The notes under the pieces are model-generated. The model had not been told where the DNA came from, searched no databases, and saw only the letters and a list, made by a program, of their open reading frames with translations. The position numbers were made by a program, and so were the translations under genes. A stretch of 64,000 nt of DNA, from contig JAJCYW010000012.1 in assembly GCA_029262675.1 (NCBI GenBank), positions 52,502 to 116,501 of the forward strand, given 5' to 3'. The DNA is from Chloroflexota bacterium (lineage in GTDB: Bacteria > Chloroflexota > Dehalococcoidia > DSTF01 > RBG-16-68-14). Below are positions 9,292-18,072 of the stretch, piece after piece; position 1 is the first letter of the stretch, and every line of letters starts with the position of its first letter.

Positions 9292-9732
9292 ATGTCGAAC
9301 GAAATGCTAGCACGGGGCAGATCACTCGTCAAGATGACGGCTACCGAACGCGCTGAAGGCGCATTCGGTAGCTTGCGCTGGGTGCCGGCGCTTCTCTGGA
9401 TGGCGGGCATCGCGACGCTTTCGCACCAATCAACGCCGCTCGGCGCGCAGCCCGCCGCAGGGCAGGCGGCGGCCGCGCACGTCGTCCTCTACGGCGGCCT
9501 GGCCTTCCTGCTATATTGGGCGTTATCGCGACGCTCCCCTGGCACCGCCTGGGCTGCCCTGCTCGTGAGCTTCGGTCTGGCAGTGCTCTTCGGCGTCAGT
9601 GACGAGTTGCATCAGGCGTTCGTCGAGGGCCGTGTGGCTTCTGAGGCGGACGTGGCGTTCGATGCGATGGGCGCCTGTTTCGGTGTCGCGGCGTCCTGGC
9701 TGCTGCGAACGGCGCTCCTGCGACTCTCATAA
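9292..9732 (+). CDS. VanZ-family membrane protein
   Basis: A 146-residue protein with about four hydrophobic segments and the VanZ landmarks: a WMAGIATLSHQS first helix, an AHVVLYGGLAFLLYWAL second helix, and the DELHQAFVEGR motif before the last helix. VanZ proteins are named after the teicoplanin-resistance gene, but most members are of unknown function. In-frame ATGs occur at 9292, 9304 and 9334, and the sequence does not decide between them. Confidence 0.85.
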   Translation: MSNEMLARGRSLVKMTATERAEGAFGSLRWVPALLWMAGIATLSHQSTPLGAQPAAGQAAAAHVVLYGGLAFLLYWALSRRSPGTAWAALLVSFGLAVLFGVSDELHQAFVEGRVASEADVAFDAMGACFGVAASWLLRTALLRLS

Positions 9733-9792
9733 CGCCCGGCTGCTACCCCTAAGGGTTTCCCCCACATAACCGATCCTACACTTAGGTCTCAT

Positions 9793-11394
9793 ATGATTGA
9801 ATCAACAAGTTTCTACATCGGCACGCTAGCGGAGATCTCGTCCCTCGCGAGCGCTACGTCGCCGACGGAAGAGACCATCGCGCGTGGCCTCACGCTGCTC
9901 CGCGACGGCCTTGGCGCACAGGACGCACACCTCGTCTACGCATCTGGGGAAAGTTTCAGCACTCTGAGCGCCAACGCCGGCCCCGACCTGGGTCTGAGCG
10001 ACATCGGACTCTGGCTGATCAATCGCGACCTGACGACGCGGCAAGCACCCTGCTCGTTCAACGTGGAGGATGGCCGCGTCGGCGATCTGACCGGCCTCAC
10101 CTGCGGGGGACAGTGCGCGTACGTCGCCGGACCTTTGCCCGTCGCGATCACATCGGACATGGTGATCGCCCACGGGCCTTGGGAACACGGGCTCACCCAA
10201 GAACAGCGGAGTTTCCTATCCATCAGCCTGCCCGCGCTGGGCGTCATGGCGGAGAACTGGCTATCGAGGTCACGCGCGCAGCACCAGAGCAACCAGCTCA
10301 GCGCGCTGGCCAACATCCAGCGCGTGCTGTCCGAATCCGACAACCTGGGCACGGTGCTGACCAGCATCGCGCGCACAGTCGCGACTGTGACCGGGGTCAA
10401 CTACATCTCGATCGACGTCATCGACGAGAGCGGCCGCGTGACACTCCGCGCCTTGAACGGCACAAATCGCGGCGGCGTCGCGGCGTTGGAAGAGCGCTGG
10501 AAGTCCGGCGCGGTGCGGCCGGATCCCGTACGAGACCAAGTGCTCAAGACGCGCAAGCCAATGGTATTTCCAGATGCGCAAAACGACGAGCGCATTCCGG
10601 CGGGCGGCCGCCACTTCTTCTCCCGCACGCTGATCCGCTCGACAGGCGTGTTCCCGCTCGTATCGAAGTCGGGCGTGCTCGGCGTGCTCTCCGTTGCATC
10701 CCACCGTCCGCTTACGTTCACCAGCCAGGAAGTGGAACTGCTGGAGGGACTAACGTTGCAGGTCGCGTCGGCGATTACGGGAGTACAGCTCTACCAAGAG
10801 CTAGACGAGTCACGCGATGAACTGCGCCGCGTCAACCAGCAGCTTCGCGAAGCAATGAACCTTGAGCACCATCTGGCCCGCACCGACGTGTTGACTAGCC
10901 TGTCGAATCGACGCTACGCAGAAGAGACGATCCGCGTGGCCTGCGCCCACGCCCGCCGCTACGGCCATCCGCTCAGTGTGTTGATCGCCGACCTCGACCA
11001 CCTGAAGGAGATCAACGACGGTTACAACCACCATACAGGCGATGCGGCATTGCGACATGTTGCGAAGTGCGCAACGGCCGCCTGCCGTGACGTCGATACC
11101 GTCGGCCGTTACGGCGGCGACGAGTTGATCTTCATCCTGCCCTCGACATCGCTGGAGGACGCCGCGGCCCTCGCGGAGCGTTTCCGCGCCCGCGTGGAGG
11201 AGACGCCCATCGTCACCACGAACGGCGACGACCTGCGCGGGACGGTCAGCATCGGCGTTGCGCAGTGGGACGATGCCATGGACAGCCCAGACGAGTTGAT
11301 CCGCCAGGCGGACCACGCCATGTACCAGGCAAAGGCGACGGGGCGCAACAGAACGATGATGGCGGGCCCGGGCGGCGCCGCCCGCGCGGCCTAG
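9793..11394 (+). CDS. GAF-GGDEF protein, putative diguanylate cyclase
   Basis: A 533-residue soluble signalling protein. Residues about 20-160 look like a GAF-type domain with several Cys (PCSF, LTCGGQCAY). Residues 175-345 form a second GAF domain (LTSIARTVATVTGVNYISID). A short coiled linker leads to a C-terminal GGDEF domain (LTSLSNRRYAEE, IADLDHLKEIND). The catalytic signature reads YGGDELIFIL, so the usual Phe is Leu; the metal- and substrate-binding GGDE part is intact. Activity forming cyclic di-GMP is therefore likely but not certain. No membrane segment is visible. Confidence 0.88.
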   Translation: MIESTSFYIGTLAEISSLASATSPTEETIARGLTLLRDGLGAQDAHLVYASGESFSTLSANAGPDLGLSDIGLWLINRDLTTRQAPCSFNVEDGRVGDLTGLTCGGQCAYVAGPLPVAITSDMVIAHGPWEHGLTQEQRSFLSISLPALGVMAENWLSRSRAQHQSNQLSALANIQRVLSESDNLGTVLTSIARTVATVTGVNYISIDVIDESGRVTLRALNGTNRGGVAALEERWKSGAVRPDPVRDQVLKTRKPMVFPDAQNDERIPAGGRHFFSRTLIRSTGVFPLVSKSGVLGVLSVASHRPLTFTSQEVELLEGLTLQVASAITGVQLYQELDESRDELRRVNQQLREAMNLEHHLARTDVLTSLSNRRYAEETIRVACAHARRYGHPLSVLIADLDHLKEINDGYNHHTGDAALRHVAKCATAACRDVDTVGRYGGDELIFILPSTSLEDAAALAERFRARVEETPIVTTNGDDLRGTVSIGVAQWDDAMDSPDELIRQADHAMYQAKATGRNRTMMAGPGGAARAA

Positions 11395-11396
11395 GC

Positions 11397-11417
11397 GCGT
11401 CCGCCTGCGGCGGACGC
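11397..11417. terminator. Terminator-like hairpin
   Basis: A perfect 9-bp stem (GCGTCCGCC) with a TGC loop lies directly after the GGDEF gene stop, in the convergent gap before scpA. There is no clear T-run. Confidence 0.5.
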
Positions 11418-11532
11418 GGGCGCGTTCGGCGAAGGCGAACACCGCGCGCGTATTACCTCTCGGACGCCGCGATCGGATTCGTCGATGACGAACGCCGCGC
11501 AGACAAGCCTTGGAGCGATTTGAGCGCGTTCT

Positions 11533-12285
11533 CTACGCCGCAGGCACCTTCGCCACCAGACTGATATCCCCGAAGAGCTCGTCCTGCTTCGCCTCCAGCC
11601 GCAGCGACTTAATCAGCTCCAGCACCGCGATGAAGGCGACGATCACCTCCAGCCGCGACCGGCAGGACGAGATGAACGCGCGGAAGCCGACGCGCCGTTC
11701 CCGCGTCAGCCGCTCCGTCAACTGCGCGACCATCTCCTCCACAGTCACCTCCTGCCGCTCGACGATGCCCTCTTCCTCTTCCGCCTCCGGCTGGCGCTGC
11801 AGCACCTCGCGGACGATCTCCGCCAGCAGGTCGAGCGTGACGCCGTCCAGGCCGGTAGGCAGCGGCATCTCCGGCGGCGGCGCCTCTCGCGGATAGGTCC
11901 GCCGTCCTTCCGACTCGATGTCCTGGAGCATACCCGCCGCTTCTTTGAACCGGCGGTACTCCCGTAGGCGCTCCACAAGGTCGTCGCCCAGTTCTTCGAT
12001 CTCACCGTCGTCCGTTGATGGCTGCGGCAGGAGCGCCCGCGACTTAATGAAGATCAGTCGCGCGCCGATAGCGATGAACTCGGCCAGCGCCGTCGCGTCG
12101 ACCTGGTCACCGGAGCGCAGATAGGAGAGGTATTGGTTCGTGACCTGGACGAGGGAGACGGCCGTGATGTCGAGCTCTTCACGTTCGATGAGGTAGAGCA
12201 GCAGGTCCAACGGCCCTTCGAAGACCGGCAACTGTAATTGGAACGCCGTCGCGGAGTCGGCTCCGATCATCGTCTCCGGCGTCAT
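11533..12285 (-). CDS. scpA: Segregation and condensation protein A
   Basis: ScpA is the kleisin subunit that joins SMC heads and works with ScpB in chromosome segregation. The 250-residue protein has the hallmark N-terminus (FEGPLDLLLYLIEREELDI), the ALAEFIAIGARLIFIKSRALLP block, and a C-terminal winged-helix part (ALLELIKSLRLEAKQDELFGDI-like). The ATG at 12285 (MTPETMIG) is chosen because the kleisin domain begins 18 residues later and upstream codons look non-coding. No scpB is next to it here. Confidence 0.9.
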   Translation of the reverse strand: MTPETMIGADSATAFQLQLPVFEGPLDLLLYLIEREELDITAVSLVQVTNQYLSYLRSGDQVDATALAEFIAIGARLIFIKSRALLPQPSTDDGEIEELGDDLVERLREYRRFKEAAGMLQDIESEGRRTYPREAPPPEMPLPTGLDGVTLDLLAEIVREVLQRQPEAEEEEGIVERQEVTVEEMVAQLTERLTRERRVGFRAFISSCRSRLEVIVAFIAVLELIKSLRLEAKQDELFGDISLVAKVPAA

Positions 12286-12401
12286 GTCTGGCGTCTTCTC
12301 TTGCACTTCCCGCGCAGGATAGCAGACAGCCAAACGGCGCGCACCGCCGGGCGATCGGAAGCCTGCGCGCGTCAGGATGAACGCCACATCGCCGAGGGCA
12401 C

Positions 12402-12434
12402 GCCCGGAGGGCGGCCGTTGGCCGCCCTCCGGGC
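12402..12434. terminator. Terminator-like hairpin downstream of aroF
   Basis: A perfect 14-bp inverted repeat (arm GCCCGGAGGGCGGC) with a 5-base loop sits 22 bases past the aroF stop on the minus strand. No T-run follows, so it may act through Rho or stabilise the 3' end. Confidence 0.5.
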
Positions 12435-12455
12435 TAGTGCAGCGCTGGCCCAGGC

Positions 12456-13499
12456 TTACGCCGGCGCCGGTTGCTTGTCGAAGGACCACAGCGGCCGTCC
12501 GATGGCCGCGCCGATCTGGTCCGTCTGTTCCATTAGCTGTCGGAACCGCTTGAAGTTGAGCGACTGCGCGCCGTCCGAGAGCGCGTGGTCGGGACTCGGG
12601 TGCACTTCCACGATCATGCCGTCCGCCCCCGCGACAATGGATGCCAGCCCCACCGGCGTCACCAGCGACCACTTGCCGGTGCCATGACTGGGGTCGGCTA
12701 TCAGCGGCAGGTGGCTCATCTGCTTGACGAGCGCGATCGCGTTGATATCCATGGTGTTGCGCGTCGCGGTCTCGAACGTCCGAATGCCGCGTTCGCAGAG
12801 CATCACGTTCGGGTTGCCCATGTTCAGGATGTACTCGGCTGCCAGCAGCCAGTCATCGATTGTCGACGCCAGGCCGCGCTTCAGCAGTACCGGCTTGCCG
12901 GTCCGGCCGACCTCTTCCAACAGTATGAAGTTTTGCGCGTTGCGCGTGCCGATCTGGAGAATGTCCGAGTAACGCGCAACAACCTCGACCTCGCGCTCGG
13001 ACATCACTTCTGTCGCGAACGCCAGCCCCGTCTCGTCTCGCGCCTCCGCCAGCAGCTTCAGGCCGTCTTCGCCAAGGCCACGGAAGCTGTATGGCGACGT
13101 GCGCGGCTTGAACGCACCGCCCCGCAGGAAGTGGGCGCCAGCCGCCTTCACGCCCTGCGCCGTCTCCATCATCTGCTCTTCGTTCTCCACCGCACACGGC
13201 CCGGCGATGACGACGGTCTTGCCCGAACCGATCTCGACGTCACCGATCCGGATTACGGTCGCAGCCGGATGCGTCTGGCGGCTCGCAAGCTTGTGCGGCG
13301 CGCTGATCGGTACCGTGGTCTCCACGCCGTTCATCGTCTCCAGTTCATCGCTGAGCTCGGGCATGATGCTGCCGACGACGGCGATCACGGTCCGTTCGAC
13401 GCCGACAATGCGATGCCCTTTCAGTCCTAATTCGTCCAACCGAGAAGAGATCGCGTTCATGTCTTCCTCAGTGTGGCTACTAGTCATAATGACCATCAT
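12456..13499 (-). CDS. aroF: 3-deoxy-7-phosphoheptulonate synthase (type I, AroF/AroG-B type)
   Basis: This enzyme condenses phosphoenolpyruvate and erythrose 4-phosphate in the first step of the shikimate pathway. The 347-residue protein has an N-terminal ferredoxin-like regulatory part (MMVIMTSSHTEEDMN, residues 1-75), found in the Bacillus/Thermotoga-type enzyme. The catalytic barrel follows with VIAGPCAVEN, LRGGAFKPRTSPYSF, PVLLKRGLAST, CERGIRTFE, and DPSHGTGK. Its ATG overlaps the aroH TGA by 4 bases, so synthase and mutase are coupled, as expected for aromatic amino acid supply with trpA upstream. Confidence 0.95.
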   Translation of the reverse strand: MMVIMTSSHTEEDMNAISSRLDELGLKGHRIVGVERTVIAVVGSIMPELSDELETMNGVETTVPISAPHKLASRQTHPAATVIRIGDVEIGSGKTVVIAGPCAVENEEQMMETAQGVKAAGAHFLRGGAFKPRTSPYSFRGLGEDGLKLLAEARDETGLAFATEVMSEREVEVVARYSDILQIGTRNAQNFILLEEVGRTGKPVLLKRGLASTIDDWLLAAEYILNMGNPNVMLCERGIRTFETATRNTMDINAIALVKQMSHLPLIADPSHGTGKWSLVTPVGLASIVAGADGMIVEVHPSPDHALSDGAQSLNFKRFRQLMEQTDQIGAAIGRPLWSFDKQPAPA

Positions 13500-13891
13500 G
13501 GCGATTCCGCCTCCGTTACTTCGTTCTTCGTGTAGGTCCTGTCCGGGCGGAGGACCGTTGCCCCCCGCAGGTATGTGTGAGTCAGTTCCTGCGCCGACTT
13601 CTCCGTGTTGACGTGGAGGAGAATGCGCAGGCACATCGGTAAGCTGCCGGGGATCTCCATCTCGTGGCCGCAGAGCAGAGCGACATCCGTCCAGCCCAGC
13701 TTGTTTGCGGCAACAGCCGGGAATTCGGCGTTCAGGTCTCGAGTGGTGGTGAAGTAGGCGCTGGCCACGTCGTCGATCGACAGATCGTTGGCCTGCATCA
13801 TCTCCGTCAGCAACTCGGTGGTCGCCGCGAGGATCGCCTCGGGGGCGTTCACGTCAACTGTGGTCGCCCCGCGTATGCCTCGACAGCGCAT
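13496..13891 (-). CDS. aroH: Chorismate mutase, AroH class
   Basis: AroH rearranges chorismate to prephenate for Phe and Tyr synthesis. The 131-residue length and motifs (MRCRGIRGATTVD, FTTTRDLNAEFPA, and the late YLRGATVLRPD) match the Bacillus subtilis-type trimeric enzyme, including an active-site Arg in RGATT and the Glu in the CGHEMEIPGS-like block. The stop overlaps the aroF start. A 133-base gap without visible features separates it from trpA. Confidence 0.94.
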   Translation of the reverse strand: MRCRGIRGATTVDVNAPEAILAATTELLTEMMQANDLSIDDVASAYFTTTRDLNAEFPAVAANKLGWTDVALLCGHEMEIPGSLPMCLRILLHVNTEKSAQELTHTYLRGATVLRPDRTYTKNEVTEAESP

Positions 13892-14024
13892 GCCGCTTCC
13901 CCTGGCAGCCTCGGCCTACTGGCCAAAGACGCCGGCCGGGGGGCCTGCGTCATAGGCCGCGGCCGCGAGCACGCCTGGTACTCCGGGCACGTTCGCGCAG
14001 CTTCGCCGCACGTTGCCGTTAGAC

Positions 14025-14825
14025 TCAGACTTTCCCACGACCGGTAAGCACCTCCACAAAGCCCCGAACCACTTCTTCCCTCTCCTCACGAGGCGTAGCC
14101 TCGATGAGATCGACGATGGCGCTGGCGACGATCACTGCGTCCGCCTTGCCGTGCAACGCTTCGATGTGCTCCCGCCGGGAGATCCCGAAGCCCACGGCCA
14201 GCGGCAGATCAGTCTGCCGTCGCACCCGGTTCAAGTACTCCCCCAGGTCCGAGGAGAGCGCCCTCCTGACGCCGGTCACCCCCGCCACGCTGACGCAGTA
14301 GATGAATCCAGACGCCTGCCGCGACGCGAGCGCAATGCGCTCGTCGGTCGATGTCGGCGCCAGCAGGGGCACGAACGCCATGCTGGCTTCCCGGCAACGG
14401 CCCGAGAGCGCCTCCGATTCCTCTGGAGGCACATCGACGGCGATCAGGCCGTCGGCTCCCGCTGCGGCGATGTCCTGTACAAACCCATCCTGCCCGTAGG
14501 CGAGGATGGGATTGTAGTATGTCATAACGATCAGGGGGATGACAACCCCTGCAGCACGAAGTTCGCGGATCAGCTCCGGACTGCGCGCCACCGTCATCCC
14601 CTGCTCCAGCGCTTTCAGGTTCGATCGCTGCATCGTCACGCCGTCCGCCAGCGGGTCCGAGAACGGCAGGCCAAGCTCCAGCATATCGGCGCCACCCGCG
14701 ACGAGCGCCTTGGCCAACTCGACAGTCGCATCGGGCTCCGGGAAGCCCGCCGTGAGGTAGCCGATCAGCGCCACGCGGTCGTCGGCCTTGGCTCTCGCCA
14801 ACGCTTCGCCGATCCGCTCGCTCAC
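14025..14825 (-). CDS. trpA: Tryptophan synthase alpha chain
   Basis: TrpA cleaves indole-3-glycerol phosphate to indole and G3P and passes indole to TrpB. The 266-residue protein has the catalytic Glu in MLELGLPFSDP and the catalytic Asp in FSDPLADG, a GFPEPDAT N-terminal block, and phosphate-binding glycines near the end (AVGFGISRREH). GTG at 14825 is chosen because it overlaps the stop of the CPBP protease gene (GTGA). It is separated from the trpS-trpB operon by about 5.3 kb and is linked instead to aroH-aroF. Confidence 0.95.
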   Translation of the reverse strand: MSERIGEALARAKADDRVALIGYLTAGFPEPDATVELAKALVAGGADMLELGLPFSDPLADGVTMQRSNLKALEQGMTVARSPELIRELRAAGVVIPLIVMTYYNPILAYGQDGFVQDIAAAGADGLIAVDVPPEESEALSGRCREASMAFVPLLAPTSTDERIALASRQASGFIYCVSVAGVTGVRRALSSDLGEYLNRVRRQTDLPLAVGFGISRREHIEALHGKADAVIVASAIVDLIEATPREEREEVVRGFVEVLTGRGKV

Positions 14826-15568
14826 AGCCCGACCCTCCCTGCGACCGAAGCGAGCACGACGAAGCTCACCAAGTTGAACAGGAAATGCGCGCCGATACTG
14901 GGCCAAATCGAGCCGGTTCGATAGTAGAGCCAGGCGAACAACGCGCCGATGACGCTGAACGGGACGATCAGTCCGATTGAATCCGACCCAGTTACGTGGA
15001 ACGTACCGAACAGCACACCACTGGCGACCATCGCTCCTGTGACACCCAACGGCCGGATCAGGCCACTGAAGATGAAACCACGGAAGAAGAGTTCTTCGGC
15101 CAGGGGCGCCATAATCACGGTCGCGAAGCCGACCATGGGCAGAACTGCGCGGCTGTCGAACAGGTCCTCGATGTCCTGCTCGGGTACCGCCGCGTCCGCG
15201 CCGACAAGCGTCAGCACCGCGGCGTAGATGATCAGCCCTACGTGTGCGCCCGCGGCCACGAGCACCGGCAGGTACCAGTCGCCACGGTCAAACGCGCGGA
15301 AGCCAAGCTCGCCCCAGTTCAGCTTGTAGCGCCAGATGCAGATGGCGGCGGGGGCCGCTATGAACAGCCCATCCAGAATGATCACGGTGAGGATCAAGCT
15401 AACGATGATCTCGCCATCACTGAGGTCATCCGGCGTGCCCTCCGCCACGGCAATTGCCAGCGACGACGCCCAGAGCAGAAGCGGTACCGCCAGCGCCAGC
15501 AGGATCGCTGGAATGCCCCAGGGCTTGCCGGAAACGCCGCCAGGCGCCGCCGGCGCGGAGAGCTGCAT
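14822..15568 (-). CDS. CPBP-family intramembrane metalloprotease
   Basis: A 248-residue multi-pass membrane protein of the CAAX protease/bacteriocin-processing (Abi) family. The catalytic EExxxR motif is APLAEELFFRG (residues about 155-165), followed by a conserved FGTFH and a later GAHFLFN motif, which supply the His residues. Hydrophobic segments flank these. Family members cut prenylated or other membrane peptides; no substrate is suggested here. Translationally coupled to trpA downstream, which is probably chance. Confidence 0.88.
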   Translation of the reverse strand: MQLSAPAAPGGVSGKPWGIPAILLALAVPLLLWASSLAIAVAEGTPDDLSDGEIIVSLILTVIILDGLFIAAPAAICIWRYKLNWGELGFRAFDRGDWYLPVLVAAGAHVGLIIYAAVLTLVGADAAVPEQDIEDLFDSRAVLPMVGFATVIMAPLAEELFFRGFIFSGLIRPLGVTGAMVASGVLFGTFHVTGSDSIGLIVPFSVIGALFAWLYYRTGSIWPSIGAHFLFNLVSFVVLASVAGRVGL

Positions 15569-15666
15569 GCTGCAACCTTTCGTTCAAAGCGGGCTGTTAC
15601 ACTGGCATTGTCGCGCATCGACAGGAGCGAAGCCAGTTCGCGGATCGCGACGCGTCGAGGTGCCGG

Positions 15667-16341
15667 GTGCGCTGCTCCATCATCATCCCTACGTTGAACG
15701 AAGCGGCCGAGATAGAGGCGGCGCTCCAGCGGCTCACGCCGCTGGAGCCATACCAAATCATCGTTGCGGACGGCGGCAGCCGTGACGGCACGGCCGACCT
15801 AGCCGTGCCGTACGCGACGGTCGTCCACTCCCCTCCCGGGCGTGGCGTCCAGCTCAACGCCGGCGCTACCCGCGCAACGGCCGACGTGCTGCTTTTCCTC
15901 CACGCCGACGTCCAGCTTCCGCACGACGCCCTCGACGCGATCGAAGGCGCACTCGCGGACCCGGAGGTCGCGGGCGGGTTCTTTCGCGTGCGCTTCGGCC
16001 GCTCGCTGGCGGAAGCCTTCATCGGCGTCGTCTACGACATCACCCGCTGGGGAGGGCGCGGGATGGTCTACGGCGACTCCTGCATCTTCATCCGCCGCGC
16101 CGTGTTCGAGCGGCTGGGCGGCTTCGCGGACTGGCCGATTATGGAGGACGCCCATCTGGTGAATCGTATGCGTCGCGCCGGCAGGATCGCCGCGCTGCCG
16201 CAGGTCGTGCGACCGTCGCCGCGCCGTTGGCGTCATGGTGGCTTCTGGCGAACGTGGGCATCCTGGTGGACCGTGCAGGCGCTCTACTTCCTGCCGGTCT
16301 CTCCACGCTGGCTGGGCCGATTCTATAAGCATGTGCGCTGA
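15667..16341 (+). CDS. Family 2 glycosyltransferase, rSAM/selenodomain-associated transferase 2 type
   Basis: A 224-residue GT-A fold protein starting with a CSIIIPTLNEAAEIE motif. It has the nucleotide-binding DGGSRDGT, the LLFLHADVQLP metal-binding-type motif, and the GGF/YGDSCIFIRR acceptor region of TIGR04283-like enzymes. GTG at 15667 with GAGGTG before it gives the family's usual length; upstream in-frame sequence is not homologous. It is the first gene of a cluster with a radical SAM gene and the matching 'transferase 1', a combination known from many bacteria. The true substrate is unknown. Confidence 0.85.
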   Translation: MRCSIIIPTLNEAAEIEAALQRLTPLEPYQIIVADGGSRDGTADLAVPYATVVHSPPGRGVQLNAGATRATADVLLFLHADVQLPHDALDAIEGALADPEVAGGFFRVRFGRSLAEAFIGVVYDITRWGGRGMVYGDSCIFIRRAVFERLGGFADWPIMEDAHLVNRMRRAGRIAALPQVVRPSPRRWRHGGFWRTWASWWTVQALYFLPVSPRWLGRFYKHVR

Positions 16342-16415
16342 CGGCACACATGCCCCATGTGCGCTAGTAGCGTGGATCACGTCTGAGTGAATCGCGATGT
16401 CGTAGGCTAAAGGTT

Positions 16416-17387
16416 ATGGAATCGATCTACTGGGCCTTCACACACCGCTGCAACCAGTACTGCTCGCACTGCTACAACCACTCGCGGCCAGGCGGGCCTA
16501 CCGTCTCTGCGAGAGAAGCCGAAGCCGTGATCGAACACCTGCCGGAAGCCGGCCGGCTAATACTCAGCGGTGGCGAACCGCTGACGGAGCCGGAGATCCT
16601 ACAGCGGATACTGCTTGCCGCTGGCCGCAAGTACGGCGCGGGGTTCCCGCTGGCGCTCCAGACCAACGGCGACCTGCTGGACGAGGCGTCGCTTTCACGA
16701 CTGCTGGACTCCGGCGTTCAGCACATCAGCATCGCCAGCCAAGATGCCTACCACGCCCGCCGCAACGGCCAGCGCGAGCGGCTCGCCACACTCCTTACAG
16801 CCAGCGGCCTGATCGAGGTCGAGGTCGGCGACCCAGAGAACCGGAAGCCGCAGGAGCGGACGTTCTCGTTCTGGGGCGCCACGCCCGATCTCTGGCTGGG
16901 CGGGCTGTGGGCCCGCGGCCGCGCGCTGCGCAACGGTATCGGCCGCGACGACCCGGAGCACAACGTCTGCGCGCGCTGGTCCGGAGCGCTCGGCTTCCTC
17001 GACGACGGCAGCAGCCGCCAGGAGATCGCGATCCAGCTCACGTCCGTCTACGCCTGCTGTCCCGGGACTGTCGAATCGCTTGGCGACGTGTCTCAGGAGC
17101 CACTCGTGGACATCCTCAACCGCCACCGCGGCGACCCGATGTGGCAGGCGCTGAATCGCGGCGACCCAGCGTCGATGGGCATCACGGCGGGCGTCGACGC
17201 GGCATATGCGCGACGACGCATCCGAGAGCTGGGCAACGTATGCCTTTGGTGCGACGAGTACTTCCGGGAGCACCGTGGCGTTGCCGAGAGCGACTGCAAC
17301 ACGGCGACGGAGGCCTGGCCGGACGAATCGCGGCGCCGGCCGCTCGTCCCTTCGGGGGAGCTCGCCTCCCTGGCGTCCCATGACTAG
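16416..17387 (+). CDS. Radical SAM protein
   Basis: A 323-residue radical SAM enzyme. The cluster-binding motif is CNQYCSHC (C-x3-C-x2-C, residues 12-19), followed by the glycine-rich LSGGEPL SAM contact and the QTNG strand. A C-terminal Cys-rich region (ACCPG near 218; CLWCDEYF near 279) resembles an auxiliary-cluster (SPASM-like) tail. Its stop overlaps the start of the next gene by 8 bases. Between the two transferases it fits the rSAM/selenodomain-associated cluster; the modified substrate is unknown. Confidence 0.88.
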   Translation: MESIYWAFTHRCNQYCSHCYNHSRPGGPTVSAREAEAVIEHLPEAGRLILSGGEPLTEPEILQRILLAAGRKYGAGFPLALQTNGDLLDEASLSRLLDSGVQHISIASQDAYHARRNGQRERLATLLTASGLIEVEVGDPENRKPQERTFSFWGATPDLWLGGLWARGRALRNGIGRDDPEHNVCARWSGALGFLDDGSSRQEIAIQLTSVYACCPGTVESLGDVSQEPLVDILNRHRGDPMWQALNRGDPASMGITAGVDAAYARRRIRELGNVCLWCDEYFREHRGVAESDCNTATEAWPDESRRRPLVPSGELASLASHD

Positions 17388-18072
17388 TGCGGCCGTCATC
17401 ATCATGGCGCGCGCGCCGCGGCCGGGCGAAGGCAAATCGCGGCTCCGCAGCGCGGTCAGCAACGACGATATCCTCGCCCTGCAGCAGGCCTTCCTGGCCG
17501 ATGCCGTCGACATCGCGCTCGCCGCCGGAATCGGCCCGGTGTTCTTGGCCGTCACGCCGGATTCGGCCGTCCAGCCCCTGGCGGACGAGTACGGAGAGGG
17601 AGCATCCGTGTTTCCGCAGAGCGGCGACAATCTGGGCGAGCGAATGTTGGGCGCGTTTCGCCACGCAAGCGCGGCTGGCCACGCGCCGCTGGTGATGATC
17701 GGGACGGATGCGCCGCTACTCCAGCCGGCCCAGCTGCGCCGCGCCGTGAGCGAGCTGCGTACGGCCGACGTCTGCCTCGGCCCCAGCGACGACGGCGGCT
17801 ACTATCTCGTCGCCAGCCGCGTTCCGCAGCCGGCGCTGTTCGAAGACATCGAATGGGGAGCCGACAGCGTCCTCGCGACCACGCTACGCCGCGCCGGCGA
17901 AGCCAACCTGCGGGTCAGTCTACTGGAGACGCTCTACGACGTAGACACGCCGGCCGACCTAGCCCGCCTGCGTGCCGATCTGGCGGCGCCGGACACCGCG
18001 ATGCGAGAACGATTGCCGCAACACACCATGCAGGCGCTTGGCGGCGGATCGGTTACGGCTCGAACGACCTAG
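17380..18072 (+). CDS. rSAM/selenodomain-associated transferase 1 (CofC-like nucleotidyl/glycosyl transferase)
   Basis: A 230-residue protein of the TIGR04282 type, a GT-A fold related to CofC. It begins with AAVIIMARAPRPGEGKSRL, the family's nucleotide-binding start. It continues with a GDNLGERM block, VMIGTDAPLL (acidic metal-binding motif) and LGPSDDGGYYLVASR, then the closing LYDVDTPADLARL. The ATG at 17380 overlaps the radical SAM stop by 8 bases. Function is not known in detail for this family. Confidence 0.87.
   Translation: MTSAAVIIMARAPRPGEGKSRLRSAVSNDDILALQQAFLADAVDIALAAGIGPVFLAVTPDSAVQPLADEYGEGASVFPQSGDNLGERMLGAFRHASAAGHAPLVMIGTDAPLLQPAQLRRAVSELRTADVCLGPSDDGGYYLVASRVPQPALFEDIEWGADSVLATTLRRAGEANLRVSLLETLYDVDTPADLARLRADLAAPDTAMRERLPQHTMQALGGGSVTARTT

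Noticed and set aside
8222..9310. Long plus-strand frame across the UroD-family gene
   Set aside because: It is the complement of a conserved enzyme and is Arg/Val-rich without motifs.
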